From: Mesorhizobium sp. NZP2077
Lineage (GTDB): Bacteria > Pseudomonadota > Alphaproteobacteria > Rhizobiales > Rhizobiaceae
NCBI RefSeq assembly: GCF_013170805.1
Contig: NZ_CP051293.1
Span: forward strand, 1,302,001-1,366,000
Length of the DNA stretch: 64,000 bases
Direction: 5' to 3'
Shown here: positions 54,909 to 64,000 of the stretch, piece by piece
How the letters are laid out: every line of letters starts with the position of its first letter
How positions within the stretch are numbered: the first letter of the stretch is position 1
Translations under genes and position numbers: made by a program
Notes under the pieces: model-generated
Seen by the model: the letters and a program-made list of their open reading frames with translations, nothing else
The model's database searches: none
Told to the model about the DNA's origin: nothing

Positions 54909-55664
54909 TCAGATCGACGCTGTGATGCCGCCATCGACATAGAGGATGTGCCCGTTGACAAAGGACGACGCGTCGGAGGCGAGGAAGACACAGGCCCCGA
55001 CCAGTTCTTCGACCTTGCCCCAGCGGCCAGCCGGTGTGCGCTTTTCGAGCCATCCGCTGAATGCCGGGTCGGCGACCAACGCCGCATTGAGCGGCGTGTC
55101 GAAATAGCCCGGTGCGATGGCGTTGCACTGCAGTCCGTGTTTGGCCCAGTCCGTCGCCATGCCCTTGGTCAGGTTGCCGACCGCGCCTTTCGTCGCCGTG
55201 TAGGGCGCGATGCCCGGACGGGCGAGTGCGGTCTGCACGCTGGCGATGTTGATGATCTTGCCGCGACCGCGTTTGATCATGTGGCGCCCGACCGCCTGGC
55301 CGACATGAAAGACGCTGGCGACATTGGTCTGCAGCAGGCGCTCGAACGCATCGGCGGGAAAGTCCTCGAGCGGCGTGCGGAACTGCATGCCGGCATTGTT
55401 CACCAGTATGTCGATCGGCCCGCCGGACAGCTCGAAACCGTCGACGGCGGAGCGGACCGCATCATGGTCGGTCGCGTCGAAGGCGAGTGTTCTCGCCCCG
55501 TGTATCCGCGCCGCCGCCTCGGCGAGCTTTGCTTCGTCGCGGCCGTTGAGGACCACTTTGGCACCGGCTTCGGCCAGTCCCTTGGCCAACGCAAAGCCGA
55601 TGCCCTGGGAGGAGCCGGTAACGAGCGCCGTGCGCCCGGTGAGATCGAACAGTATGGACGACAT
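54909..55664 (-). CDS. idnO: Gluconate 5-dehydrogenase-like short-chain dehydrogenase
   Basis: A 251-residue SDR. TGSSQGIGFALA is the cofactor motif (residues 17-24), with NNAGMQFRTPLE, the catalytic Ser in INIASVQTA and Tyr/Lys in YTATKGAV. Homology and neighbours (idonate dehydrogenase, gluconokinase) suggest 5-ketogluconate to gluconate reduction. It is the first gene of the leftward unit; the operator palindrome lies 34 bases upstream of its start. Assignment as IdnO is from context, as SDR sequences alone are not specific. Confidence 0.82.
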   Translation of the reverse strand: MSSILFDLTGRTALVTGSSQGIGFALAKGLAEAGAKVVLNGRDEAKLAEAAARIHGARTLAFDATDHDAVRSAVDGFELSGGPIDILVNNAGMQFRTPLEDFPADAFERLLQTNVASVFHVGQAVGRHMIKRGRGKIINIASVQTALARPGIAPYTATKGAVGNLTKGMATDWAKHGLQCNAIAPGYFDTPLNAALVADPAFSGWLEKRTPAGRWGKVEELVGACVFLASDASSFVNGHILYVDGGITASI

Positions 55665-55697
55665 TTTCCCGATTGCCTCTCGTCGTTGAATGTTGTT

Positions 55698-55713
55698 ATG
55701 TTATCGATAACAT
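55698..55713. promoter_or_regulatory. LacI-type operator 1, perfect 16-base palindrome
   Basis: ATGTTATCGATAACAT is fully self-complementary and sits between divergent genes, 34 bases before the SDR start and 32 before the 2-hydroxyacid dehydrogenase start. Near-identical sites occur at 57827-57840 and 62686-62701. Confidence 0.72.
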
Positions 55714-55744
55714 TGTGTTGTCAAGTCAGTTGGAGCGAAAACCG

Positions 55745-56692
55745 ATGCAGCGGCCTCACATCCTTCAGGTTGGACCTTATCCAGCATGGGACGAGGAGCC
55801 ACTCAACCAGGCGTTCATTGTCCACCGCTATTTCGACGCGGACGACAAGCCGTCCTTCCTCGCCGAGGTAGGGCCGCGGATACGCGCCATCGCCACACGC
55901 GGAGAACTCGGCGCCAGCCGGGCCATGATCGCGGCCTGTCCTTCGCTCGAGGTCGTCAGCGTCTATGGTGTCGGTTTCGACGCGGTCGATCTCGCAGCAT
56001 GTAGGGAACGCGGCGTGCGTGTCACCAATACCCCCGATGTGCTGACCGGCGATGTCGCCGATCTCGGGATCGCCATGATGCTCACCCTGTCGCGTGGCAT
56101 GATAGGGGCGGAGCGCTGGGTGCGCGACGGCAGCTGGGCGGCCAAGGGGCTGTACCCGCTGCAGCGCCGCGTCTGGGGCCGGCGGGCCGGCGTGCTCGGC
56201 CTCGGCCGCATTGGCCATGAGGTGGCCAAACGCCTCGCCGGCTTCGGCATGGACATTGCCTATTCGAGCCCGACGCCGAAGGGCTTCGCGTCGAACTGGG
56301 CGTTCGTCGCCGATCCGGTCGCGCTGGCCGAACGTTCAGATTTCCTGTTCGTGACGCTTGCGGCGTCGCCCGCGACGCGCCACATCGTCAACAAGGATGT
56401 GGTGGCGGCACTCGGGCCGGAAGGCATGCTGATCAACATTTCGCGCGCTTCCAACATCGATGAGGATGCGCTGCTCGACGCGCTCGAGAAGAAGACACTC
56501 GGTTGCGCCGCACTCGACGTCTTCGAAGGCGAACCGAAGCTCAATCCGCGTTTCCTGGCGCTCGACAATGTGCTGCTGCAGCCGCACCATGCGTCCGGCA
56601 CCGTCGAAACGCGCAAGGCCATGGGCAAGCTTCTGCGTGACAACCTTGCCGCCCATTTTGCCGGCCAGCCGCTGCTGACGCCGGTGCTCTAG
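55745..56692 (+). CDS. D-2-hydroxyacid dehydrogenase (GhrB-like)
   Basis: A 315-residue D-isomer-specific 2-hydroxyacid dehydrogenase. It has VLGLGRIGHEVAKRLAGFGMD as NAD(P) motif (near residue 146), ISRASNIDEDAL with catalytic Arg, and a LQPHHASGTVET segment carrying the acid-base His. Relatives reduce glyoxylate, hydroxypyruvate or 2-ketogluconate; within a gluconate/idonate cluster the last is attractive. The ATG at 55745 starts at MQRPHILQ. It is upstream of idnD on the same strand (72-base gap). Confidence 0.85.
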   Translation: MQRPHILQVGPYPAWDEEPLNQAFIVHRYFDADDKPSFLAEVGPRIRAIATRGELGASRAMIAACPSLEVVSVYGVGFDAVDLAACRERGVRVTNTPDVLTGDVADLGIAMMLTLSRGMIGAERWVRDGSWAAKGLYPLQRRVWGRRAGVLGLGRIGHEVAKRLAGFGMDIAYSSPTPKGFASNWAFVADPVALAERSDFLFVTLAASPATRHIVNKDVVAALGPEGMLINISRASNIDEDALLDALEKKTLGCAALDVFEGEPKLNPRFLALDNVLLQPHHASGTVETRKAMGKLLRDNLAAHFAGQPLLTPVL

Positions 56693-56764
56693 ATTTGTTT
56701 GCCGCAATTCCGAACAGAAAGCCGTCACACACTTTTCCTGGAATTGCTCGAGGAGTTCGCCACC

Positions 56765-57799
56765 ATGAAGTCGATTGTCATCCACGCCGCCAAGGACCTG
56801 CGCATCGAGGACCGGCCGGTGGACGCGCCGGGCCAGGGTCAGGTGTTGCTGCGTCTGGCCACCGGCGGCATCTGTGGCAGCGACCTGCACTACTACAATC
56901 ATGGCGGCTTCGGAACGGTGCGCCTGAAAGAGCCGATGATTCTCGGCCATGAGGTCTCCGGCGTCATCGAAAAGCTCGGCCCCGGCGTCGACGGACTGCG
57001 GACTGGCCAGCTGGTCGCGGTCTCGCCGTCGCGGCCCTGCTACAGCTGCCCGTACTGCCGGGAAGGGATGCACAACCAGTGCCTCAACATGCGCTTCTAT
57101 GGCAGCGCCATGCCGTTCCCGCATATCCAGGGCGCGTTCCGTGAAATGCTCGTGGCGGACGCGCCGCAATGCGTGCCGGCGGATGGGTTGAGTGCTGCCG
57201 AAGCGGCGATGGCCGAGCCGCTGGCGGTCTGTCTCCACGCGACGCGCCGGGCCGGCGAGATGCTGGGCAAGCGTGTGCTGGTAACCGGCTGCGGGCCGAT
57301 CGGCCTGTTGTCGATCCTCTGTGCGCGGCGCGCCGGAGCCGCCGAAATCGTCGCCGTCGACATCACCGATTATACCCTGTCCATGGCCCAGCGTGCCGGC
57401 GCCGACGGGACGATCAACACACGAACCGATCCGGACGGGCTGGCGCCTTATTTCGCCGACAAGGGGACGTTCGACATCCTCTATGAATGTTCAGGAGCCG
57501 CCGCAGCGCTGGCGCTTGGCATCGCGGCGCTGCGGCCGCGCGGCACGATCGTTCAGCTCGGCCTTGGTGGTGCCGAGATGGCACTGCCGATGTCGGTGGT
57601 CACCGCCAAGGAACTGTCCATCAACGGGTCGTTCCGCTTCCATCCGGAATTCGCCGTGGGCGTTGAGTTGATGCGCAAGGGGCTCATCGACGTAAAGCCT
57701 CTGATCACCCACACCGTGGCATTCGCCGAGGCGCTGTCGGGCTTCGAAATCGCCAACGACCGCAGCCAGGCGATGAAGGTTCAGATCGCCTTCTCGTAA
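56765..57799 (+). CDS. idnD: L-idonate 5-dehydrogenase-like zinc alcohol dehydrogenase
   Basis: A 344-residue medium-chain dehydrogenase. ICGSDLHYYNHGGFG has the catalytic zinc Cys and following residues, ILGHEVSG supplies the His-Glu pair, and PCYSCPYCREGMHNQC the structural zinc cysteines. The Rossmann motif is VTGCGPIGLLSI. It matches L-idonate 5-dehydrogenase/sorbitol dehydrogenase; the adjacent idnO and gntK support L-idonate oxidation to 5-ketogluconate. The frame is open from 56699, but the ATG at 56765 fits the family. Confidence 0.88.
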   Translation: MKSIVIHAAKDLRIEDRPVDAPGQGQVLLRLATGGICGSDLHYYNHGGFGTVRLKEPMILGHEVSGVIEKLGPGVDGLRTGQLVAVSPSRPCYSCPYCREGMHNQCLNMRFYGSAMPFPHIQGAFREMLVADAPQCVPADGLSAAEAAMAEPLAVCLHATRRAGEMLGKRVLVTGCGPIGLLSILCARRAGAAEIVAVDITDYTLSMAQRAGADGTINTRTDPDGLAPYFADKGTFDILYECSGAAAALALGIAALRPRGTIVQLGLGGAEMALPMSVVTAKELSINGSFRFHPEFAVGVELMRKGLIDVKPLITHTVAFAEALSGFEIANDRSQAMKVQIAFS

Positions 57800-57826
57800 G
57801 CCGCGACGGTGCGTTGCATTCCACAG

Positions 57827-57840
57827 TGATATCGATAACG
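57827..57840. promoter_or_regulatory. LacI-type operator 2, degenerate copy abutting lacI
   Basis: TGATATCGATAACG differs at two positions from the TGTTATCGATAACA core of operator 1. It ends just one base before the regulator start codon at 57842, suggesting autorepression. Confidence 0.55.
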
Positions 57841-57841
57841 T

Positions 57842-58867
57842 ATGGCCATGCAGCCTTCGCCAAAACGCCCGACCATGGCCGATGTCGCGCGCCGCGCCAA
57901 CGTCTCGACGATGACCGTGTCGCGCGCCTTCAAACGCGATACTTCCATCAGCGCCGACACGCGCGACCGGATCATACGGGCTGCCGACGAGCTCGGCTAT
58001 GTCTTCGACAGCATCGCCGCCAACCTGTCGTCGCGCCGGTCCGGGTTCATAGCGGTGACGATACCTTCGATCAACAACGCCAATTTCGCTGATACGCTAC
58101 GCGGCATGACCGAGGGCCTGCGCGACAGCGGATTGGAAATCCTGCTCGGCTTCACCGACTACAATGTCGAGGAGGAGGAGCGCCTTGTCGGCCAGTTGCT
58201 GCGGCGGCGGCCGGAGGCGATCATCGTCACTGGTGGACGGCACACGCCGCGCTGCCGCAAGATGCTTGAGAATGCCGGCGTCCCGGTGGTGGAGACCTGG
58301 GACCTGCCGGACAATCCGATCGGTCACGTCGTGGGCTTCTCCAATGCTGAAGCCGGACGGCTGATGGTCGACCACTTCGTCGCACGTGGCTATTCGAGGC
58401 TCGGCTTCATCGGCGGTGACACATCGCGCGACACGCGTGGCCTTGATCGTCGGCGCGGCTTCGTCGCGGCGTTGCAGGACCGCGGCCTCGATGGCTCGCG
58501 CATCATTGCCTCCGGCGTGCCGCCGATATCGATGCGCGAGGGCGCCACCGCCATGGTCGAGATGATTTCGCGCTGGCCGGACACGCAGGCGGTGATGTGC
58601 GTTTCGGATCTTTCCGCTTTCGGTGCGCTGATGGAATGCCTGCGGCGCGGTATCGGCGTCCCCGAGGATGTCGCGATCGCCGGCTTCGGCGCTTATGACC
58701 TCGCCGAGCAGTCGGTGCCGTCGATCACCACGATCGATGTCGAGGCGCATGAGATCGGCATCCGTGTCGCCGAACTCGTGCTCGACCTGCTCAACGGGCG
58801 CCGGGCGCCGGACGACCGGGTGGTCGTCAGCATGACGCCGAAGGTGATCGCGCGTCATACGGCCTGA
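57842..58867 (+). CDS. LacI/GntR-type transcriptional regulator
   Basis: A 341-residue LacI family repressor. The N-terminal HTH is MADVARRANVSTMTVSRAFKRD (about residues 12-33), with the hinge helix ending AANLSSRRSG. The C-terminal periplasmic-binding-like domain binds the inducer, as in GntR, which recognises gluconate. The consensus of LacI operators is a short palindrome with a central CG, as in the ATGTTATCGATAACAT sites of this cluster. It most likely controls itself, the SDR operon and the importer operon. A hairpin follows. Confidence 0.91.
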   Translation: MAMQPSPKRPTMADVARRANVSTMTVSRAFKRDTSISADTRDRIIRAADELGYVFDSIAANLSSRRSGFIAVTIPSINNANFADTLRGMTEGLRDSGLEILLGFTDYNVEEEERLVGQLLRRRPEAIIVTGGRHTPRCRKMLENAGVPVVETWDLPDNPIGHVVGFSNAEAGRLMVDHFVARGYSRLGFIGGDTSRDTRGLDRRRGFVAALQDRGLDGSRIIASGVPPISMREGATAMVEMISRWPDTQAVMCVSDLSAFGALMECLRRGIGVPEDVAIAGFGAYDLAEQSVPSITTIDVEAHEIGIRVAELVLDLLNGRRAPDDRVVVSMTPKVIARHTA

Positions 58868-58884
58868 GCCTGGGCGAAACAGAA

Positions 58885-58909
58885 CGGCCGGCGAGTTGAC
58901 CGCCGGCCG
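58885..58909. terminator. Hairpin between lacI and the convergent binding-protein gene
   Basis: CGGCCGGCG (58885-58893) and CGCCGGCCG (58901-58909) pair around a 7-base loop, between convergent genes. No strong T tract on either side. Confidence 0.5.
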
Positions 58910-58948
58910 CTGATCGTCCTGCCCGTTGGCAGAGATACTCTTCAGCGC

Positions 58949-60046
58949 CTATTTGCCCCAGATCTTCTTGTACTGGTCGCGGTAGCCGTTGCCCGGATCG
59001 AACCGGTTGTCGGGGCCGCCGTCGAATTCGACATTGTCCGACGTCACAACATGCAGCGGTGAGATGTAGCCCGACCATTTCTCGCCCGCCATGGCGCGGT
59101 TGAGCTCATCGACGAGCTGCCAGCCCTGCAGGTTCAGCGGTTCGGCAACCGTCACCTTCTGGAACTGGCCGGAGCGGATACGCTGGTAGGCCGATTCGGA
59201 ACCGTCGCCCGCCGCCACGTTGATCGGTGCGTCGGTGCCCGACTTTCCGGCCGCGGCCAGTGACGGTCCCATGAAGTCGAAATAGAGATCGTTGATCGCC
59301 AATGAGTGAGTCCACTGGTCGCCGTATTTCTGCAGCAGCGAGGTGGTGAGCTGCGGCATACGCTGCGAGGTCTCGGCGATCGGCGTGTCGACATATTCGA
59401 GCACCTTGCCGCCGAGATCCTCGATCTCCTTCTTCATGCGGTCGGCCTTGGCGATGGCGATCTGGTAGGTCGAGTCGGTGAAGATGATGACGCCGGGCTT
59501 GCCCTTGGCGTCGACAAAAGCCCAGTCGGCGGCCGCCTTCGAGACTTCCATCGGATCGGTCGAGACGTTGGCGATGATGCCAAGATCGTCGATCGGGCCA
59601 ACCGTAGGTGCTGCATGCCATGCCGCCATCGGGATCTTGGCCGCCCTGGCCTGCTCCATCGCCGGTTTCTGCTCCACGGCATCGAAGCCGTTGATGATAA
59701 TGCCGTCGGGGTTGAGCGCCAGCGCCTGGCCGAAGGCCGCCGTGCGGCCGCCGATGGAACCGGCGCCGTCAAGTGTCTTGACGGTCCAGCCGAGTGCCGC
59801 CGCTGCTTCCTCGACGCCCTTGGTGACGCCAAGGATGCCGCCGTTCTTCATATCGGCGCCGAGCACGACGATCGTCTTGCCGGCGGCGCCCTTGGGTCCG
59901 GTCGTCGGGCCGTCCCATTTGTCGACCTTGCTGGCATATTTGTCGACGACGGCCTTGGCGTCGGCCATCGGGTCGGCCAGCGCGTTCGAGGCGATGCCAA
60001 GCGCCAGGCAGGCGACGCCGAGCTGAAGGACTGTTCTGCGGTGCAT
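58949..60046 (-). CDS. Sugar ABC transporter substrate-binding protein (ribose family)
   Basis: A 365-residue protein with a signal peptide (MHRRTVLQLGVACLALGIASNALA, cleavage after about residue 24) and a type I periplasmic binding fold (KTIVVLGADMKNGGILGVTKGVEEAA, PDGIIINGFDAVEQKPAMEQA). It carries no lipobox. The ligand, from cluster context, could be an aldonate such as gluconate, idonate or its lactone. It is the last gene of an importer operon (gap 13 bases to the permease). Confidence 0.88.
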   Translation of the reverse strand: MHRRTVLQLGVACLALGIASNALADPMADAKAVVDKYASKVDKWDGPTTGPKGAAGKTIVVLGADMKNGGILGVTKGVEEAAAALGWTVKTLDGAGSIGGRTAAFGQALALNPDGIIINGFDAVEQKPAMEQARAAKIPMAAWHAAPTVGPIDDLGIIANVSTDPMEVSKAAADWAFVDAKGKPGVIIFTDSTYQIAIAKADRMKKEIEDLGGKVLEYVDTPIAETSQRMPQLTTSLLQKYGDQWTHSLAINDLYFDFMGPSLAAAGKSGTDAPINVAAGDGSESAYQRIRSGQFQKVTVAEPLNLQGWQLVDELNRAMAGEKWSGYISPLHVVTSDNVEFDGGPDNRFDPGNGYRDQYKKIWGK

Positions 60047-60059
60047 GTTTCTTCTCCCA

Positions 60060-61139
60060 TTAAGCATTGTTGTTTGCCTTTGTTTGTTGGACGACTGGTT
60101 GATTGGTGGATGCTTGGGGCGGCACGACTGCGCCGCGACGGCGCTGCGCGTAGCCGGCAATGCCGATGGCGACGAGCAGGGTGACGCCGTTGAACAGCGG
60201 CTCGACCCAGAACGAGCCGCCGAATTGCTGGATGCCGGAAATGCCGGCGGCGAGGATGACGACGCCGATGATCGTGCCCCAGACATTGACGCGGCCGGGT
60301 TTGATGGTGGTCGATCCCAGGAAGGCGCCGACCAGCGCCGGCAATAGATATTCAAGGCCGACGCTCGCCTGGCCGATGCGGAGCTTGGAGGCAAGCAGCA
60401 CACCACCCAGCGCCGTCAGCGCACCGGAGGCGACGAAGGCGCCCATGACGAATTTCTGCACCGGTATGCCGTTCAGCGCAGCGGCCTTGGGATTGGCGCC
60501 GATGGCGTAGAGGTAGCGGCCGATCGGCATGTATTCGAGCACAAGCCACATCACCAGCGCCAGGACGATGACGTAGTAGCCAGTGATCGGCAGGCCGAAC
60601 AGCATCGTCCCGTTGAGGGCGAGGAAGCCTTCGGGAAGCACGCCGACGACCTGCCGGCCGCCCGTGTACCACATGGCCAAAGCATAGAGCACGGTGCCGG
60701 TGCCGAGCGTGGCGATGAAGGAATCGATGCGCGCCACCTCGACCAGCAGGCCGTTGATGAAGCCGGTGACGACGCCGAGCAGCAGGACGATCAGCACCGC
60801 GATCGGCCAGGGGATGCCGAAGGCGGTCTGCAGGCTGATGGCCAGGATATGCCACAGCACGATGCCGTAGCCGACTGTCAGGTCGATGCGGCCCGAAGCC
60901 ATGGGGATCATTGCCGCCAACGACAGGAGCGCAATGATCGCCTTGTCGGATATGATTGAGCGCAAATTGAGCAGCGTCGGGAAGGTGCGCGGCAGGAGCA
61001 GCGAGAACAGCAGGATGAGCAGCAGCGTCAGGATCGGCAGGCCGTAGACCGGCAGGTAGCGCGCCGCCTTCTGGCCAAAGCTGAGCCCGGTGAGTTCCGA
61101 GCGGGTCGGCTCCAGCGCCGTCGATTTGATCGAGTTCAT
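60060..61139 (-). CDS. Sugar ABC transporter permease (RbsC/AraH type)
   Basis: A 359-residue permease of the ribose/xylose family with about 8-10 transmembrane helices. Signatures are RSIISDKAIIALLSLAAMIPMASGRIDLTVG and FINGLLVEVARIDSFIATLGTGT, with YAIGANPKAAALNGI, the ATPase-contact segment. It lies between the ATPase and binding-protein genes with gaps of 9 and 13 bases. Confidence 0.89.
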   Translation of the reverse strand: MNSIKSTALEPTRSELTGLSFGQKAARYLPVYGLPILTLLLILLFSLLLPRTFPTLLNLRSIISDKAIIALLSLAAMIPMASGRIDLTVGYGIVLWHILAISLQTAFGIPWPIAVLIVLLLGVVTGFINGLLVEVARIDSFIATLGTGTVLYALAMWYTGGRQVVGVLPEGFLALNGTMLFGLPITGYYVIVLALVMWLVLEYMPIGRYLYAIGANPKAAALNGIPVQKFVMGAFVASGALTALGGVLLASKLRIGQASVGLEYLLPALVGAFLGSTTIKPGRVNVWGTIIGVVILAAGISGIQQFGGSFWVEPLFNGVTLLVAIGIAGYAQRRRGAVVPPQASTNQPVVQQTKANNNA

Positions 61140-61148
61140 GGATACTCC

Positions 61149-62642
<1,494 letters not shown>

Positions 62643-62685
62643 CCATGGCCCTCCCAAGCCAAACAAACGGACTGAATTGGCTCGG

Positions 62686-62701
62686 ATGTTATCGCTAACA
62701 T
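62686..62701. promoter_or_regulatory. LacI-type operator 3 between importer and SMP-30 gene
   Basis: ATGTTATCGCTAACAT differs from operator 1 by one central base. It lies 44 bases before the ATPase start and 73 before the SMP-30 start, so it can control both divergent transcripts. Confidence 0.7.
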
Positions 62702-62773
62702 TTTTGCAGGTCAAGTCTTGAAAATGGCTCGCCGCGAAGGCTAACGATAGGCCGGCTTCGCGGAGGACAAGGC

Positions 62774-63697
62774 ATGTTCGGAGACATAGAGGGCACAGGC
62801 TTCGAGGTTCTCGATGAGCGTTTCGAGAGCTGCTTCGTCGGCCATGTGGCGGTCGAGCGGCTGTGGACCGGAGGGCGCTGGCTGGAGGGTCCGGCTTGGT
62901 TCGCGGCCGGGCGGTACCTGGTTTTCTCGGACATCCCGAATGACCGTATCATGCGATACGACGACACCAATGGCGTGGTCTCGGTCTTCCGCGCGCCGTC
63001 CAGCAATGCCAACGGCAACACAGTCGACACAGAAGGGCGGCTGGTCACCTGCGAGCACCGGGCGCGGCGCGTCACCCGCACCGAGCATGACGGATCGATC
63101 ACGGTGATCGCCGACCGCTTCGAGGGCAAGCGGCTGAATTCGCCCAACGATGTGGTGGTGCGCTCGGACGGCACAGTTTGGTTTTCCGATCCACCCTACG
63201 GCATCGCGACCGACTATGAGGGCGACCGCGCCGAGCAGGAGATCGAGGGCTGCCACGTCTACCGCGCCGACCCTGTAACGGGAGCGGTGACACGCGTCGT
63301 CTCGACGATGGCGAAGCCCAACGGCCTCGCCTTTTCGCCGGACGAGACCATCCTCTATGTCGGCGACACCGGTGTCACACACCAGAAGGACGGGCCGAGA
63401 CACATCCGCAAGTTCGCTGTCGAGGGCGCCTCACTGAAAGAACTTGGCGTCTTCGCCTCTTGCACGGCCGGGCTGTTCGATGGGTTCAGGGTGGATATGT
63501 CAGGCCGCGTATGGGCGGGTGCCGGAGACGGCGTGCATTGCTTCGACCCCGACGGCACGCTGATCGGCAAGATACGCATTCCGGAGACGGTGGCGAACCT
63601 GACCTTCGGCGGCCCGAAGCGCAACCGCCTGTTCATCACGGCACGGCAGTCGCTCTATTCGGTCTTCGTCGTGGCGAATGCCGCGGCGCGGGGGTAA
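62774..63697 (+). CDS. SMP-30/gluconolactonase family lactonase
   Basis: A 307-residue six-bladed beta-propeller of the SMP-30/GNL family. Metal ligands are visible: Glu in RWLEGPAWF, Asn in RLNSPNDVVVRSDGT, and Asp in a later VGDTG/FSDPPYG region. It would hydrolyse aldonolactones such as gluconolactone to the acid that the rest of the cluster uses. No signal peptide is evident, so it is probably cytosolic. It is divergent from the importer operon and shares operator 3. Confidence 0.88.
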   Translation: MFGDIEGTGFEVLDERFESCFVGHVAVERLWTGGRWLEGPAWFAAGRYLVFSDIPNDRIMRYDDTNGVVSVFRAPSSNANGNTVDTEGRLVTCEHRARRVTRTEHDGSITVIADRFEGKRLNSPNDVVVRSDGTVWFSDPPYGIATDYEGDRAEQEIEGCHVYRADPVTGAVTRVVSTMAKPNGLAFSPDETILYVGDTGVTHQKDGPRHIRKFAVEGASLKELGVFASCTAGLFDGFRVDMSGRVWAGAGDGVHCFDPDGTLIGKIRIPETVANLTFGGPKRNRLFITARQSLYSVFVVANAAARG

Positions 63698-63735
63698 GCT
63701 GCCTGCCTTGCCAGGCCGGCTGTTCGCACCAAAAC

Positions 63736-64000
63736 TCAGCTGTTGCGCGTCGCGACAAATGTGGCGGCTTCCTTCAGCAGCGCTGCTTGGTCGCCATAGG
63801 GTTCGAGCAGCACGTGCGCCTGGTCAACAAGGCCTTGCAGCTGGCTGCGCGCCCAATTCGCGCCGTGCAGCGCCACCAGCGTTCCCTTGCCGGCAGCGGC
63901 GTCCTTGCCGGTCGCCTTGCCCATCTGGCTGGCGTCGGCGGTCAGGTCGAGCAGATCGTCGGCAAGCTGGAAAGCAAGGCCGATTGCCGAGCCGAACTCG
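63736..64000 (-). CDS. Polyprenyl diphosphate synthase, C-terminal part (window edge)
   Basis: The minus strand reads FGSAIGLAFQLADDLLDLTA, the second aspartate-rich motif (DDLLD) of trans-prenyltransferases, then a Gly/Lys-rich GKATGKDAAAGKGTLVALHG segment and a C-terminal helix. It is the end of a farnesyl/geranylgeranyl diphosphate synthase (IspA type). The N-terminal half is outside the window. Its chain length cannot be judged. Confidence 0.88.
   Translation of the reverse strand, partial: EFGSAIGLAFQLADDLLDLTADASQMGKATGKDAAAGKGTLVALHGANWARSQLQGLVDQAHVLLEPYGDQAALLKEAATFVATRNS

Overview
The window looks like ordinary chromosome from an alphaproteobacterium of the Rhizobiales, most probably Mesorhizobium. 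This rests on high GC, the block carD - fdxA - S4 protein - Suv3-like helicase at the left edge, the block DUF1244 - N-formylglutamate amidohydrolase - DUF1036 - pyruvate kinase, a divergent phaAB/phaR polyhydroxybutyrate locus, and a palindromic intergenic repeat beginning GAGCATGATG of the type scattered through rhizobial genomes. The genus is an inference. I see no tRNA or rRNA gene, insertion sequence, prophage or CRISPR array.

Layout. 1-5.1 kb: carD (cut by the edge), fdxA, an S4 RNA-binding protein and a long RNA helicase, all on the minus strand, then an AT-rich 0.6 kb gap. 5.7-7.6 kb: a TetR regulator divergent from an FAD monooxygenase. 7.7-10.6 kb: phaB, phaA and divergent phaR with PhaR-type boxes between them. 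10.6-15 kb: acetyltransferase/rhodanese divergent from an FtrA-like regulator, then two divergent citrate synthase homologues, one fused to a DNA-binding helix-turn-helix. 15.2-21.9 kb: patatin-like lipase, an unexplained 0.87 kb gap, an RND efflux pair and a tiny DUF3309 membrane protein. 22-28.5 kb: NAD(P)-binding protein, LysR, MFS, and the DUF1244-to-pyk block. 28.5-31 kb: a frameshifted gene, an alpha/beta hydrolase, an 18-copy octamer tandem repeat, a TPR protein and rpmJ. 31.4-36.3 kb: LprI-like protein, purEK, and a ribokinase/RpiR/isomerase sugar cluster. 36.5-38 kb: an ECF sigma/anti-sigma pair. 38.3-44 kb: an amino-acid-type ABC importer with RidA and a SelA-like PLP enzyme, divergent from an IclR regulator. 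44-53 kb: two DUF465 genes, ispG, lytic transglycosylase, a frameshifted phosphotransferase, sterol desaturase-like protein, Stf0 sulfotransferase, methyltransferase and a hybrid histidine kinase. 53.2-63.7 kb: a sugar-acid regulon. 63.7-64 kb: the C-terminal end of a polyprenyl diphosphate synthase.

The most coherent system is the 53-63.7 kb regulon. L-idonate 5-dehydrogenase, a gluconate 5-dehydrogenase-like SDR and gluconokinase would convert L-idonate through 5-ketogluconate and gluconate to 6-phosphogluconate. They sit with an SMP-30 lactonase, a ribose-type ABC importer, two further dehydrogenases and a LacI regulator. A palindrome of the form ATGTTATCGNTAACAT lies in both divergent promoter regions, and a degenerate copy abuts the lacI start codon, so the three transcription units appear to share one operator. 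Other small regulatory structures stand out: CTGC-N3-GCAG boxes between phaA and phaR, four alternating GATGGAG half-sites beside ftrA, three phased ATTGAT repeats between the citrate synthases, and paired dyads in front of the IclR gene. Two genes (28520-29013 and 47115-47662) carry single-base frameshifts that could be real decay or sequence error.
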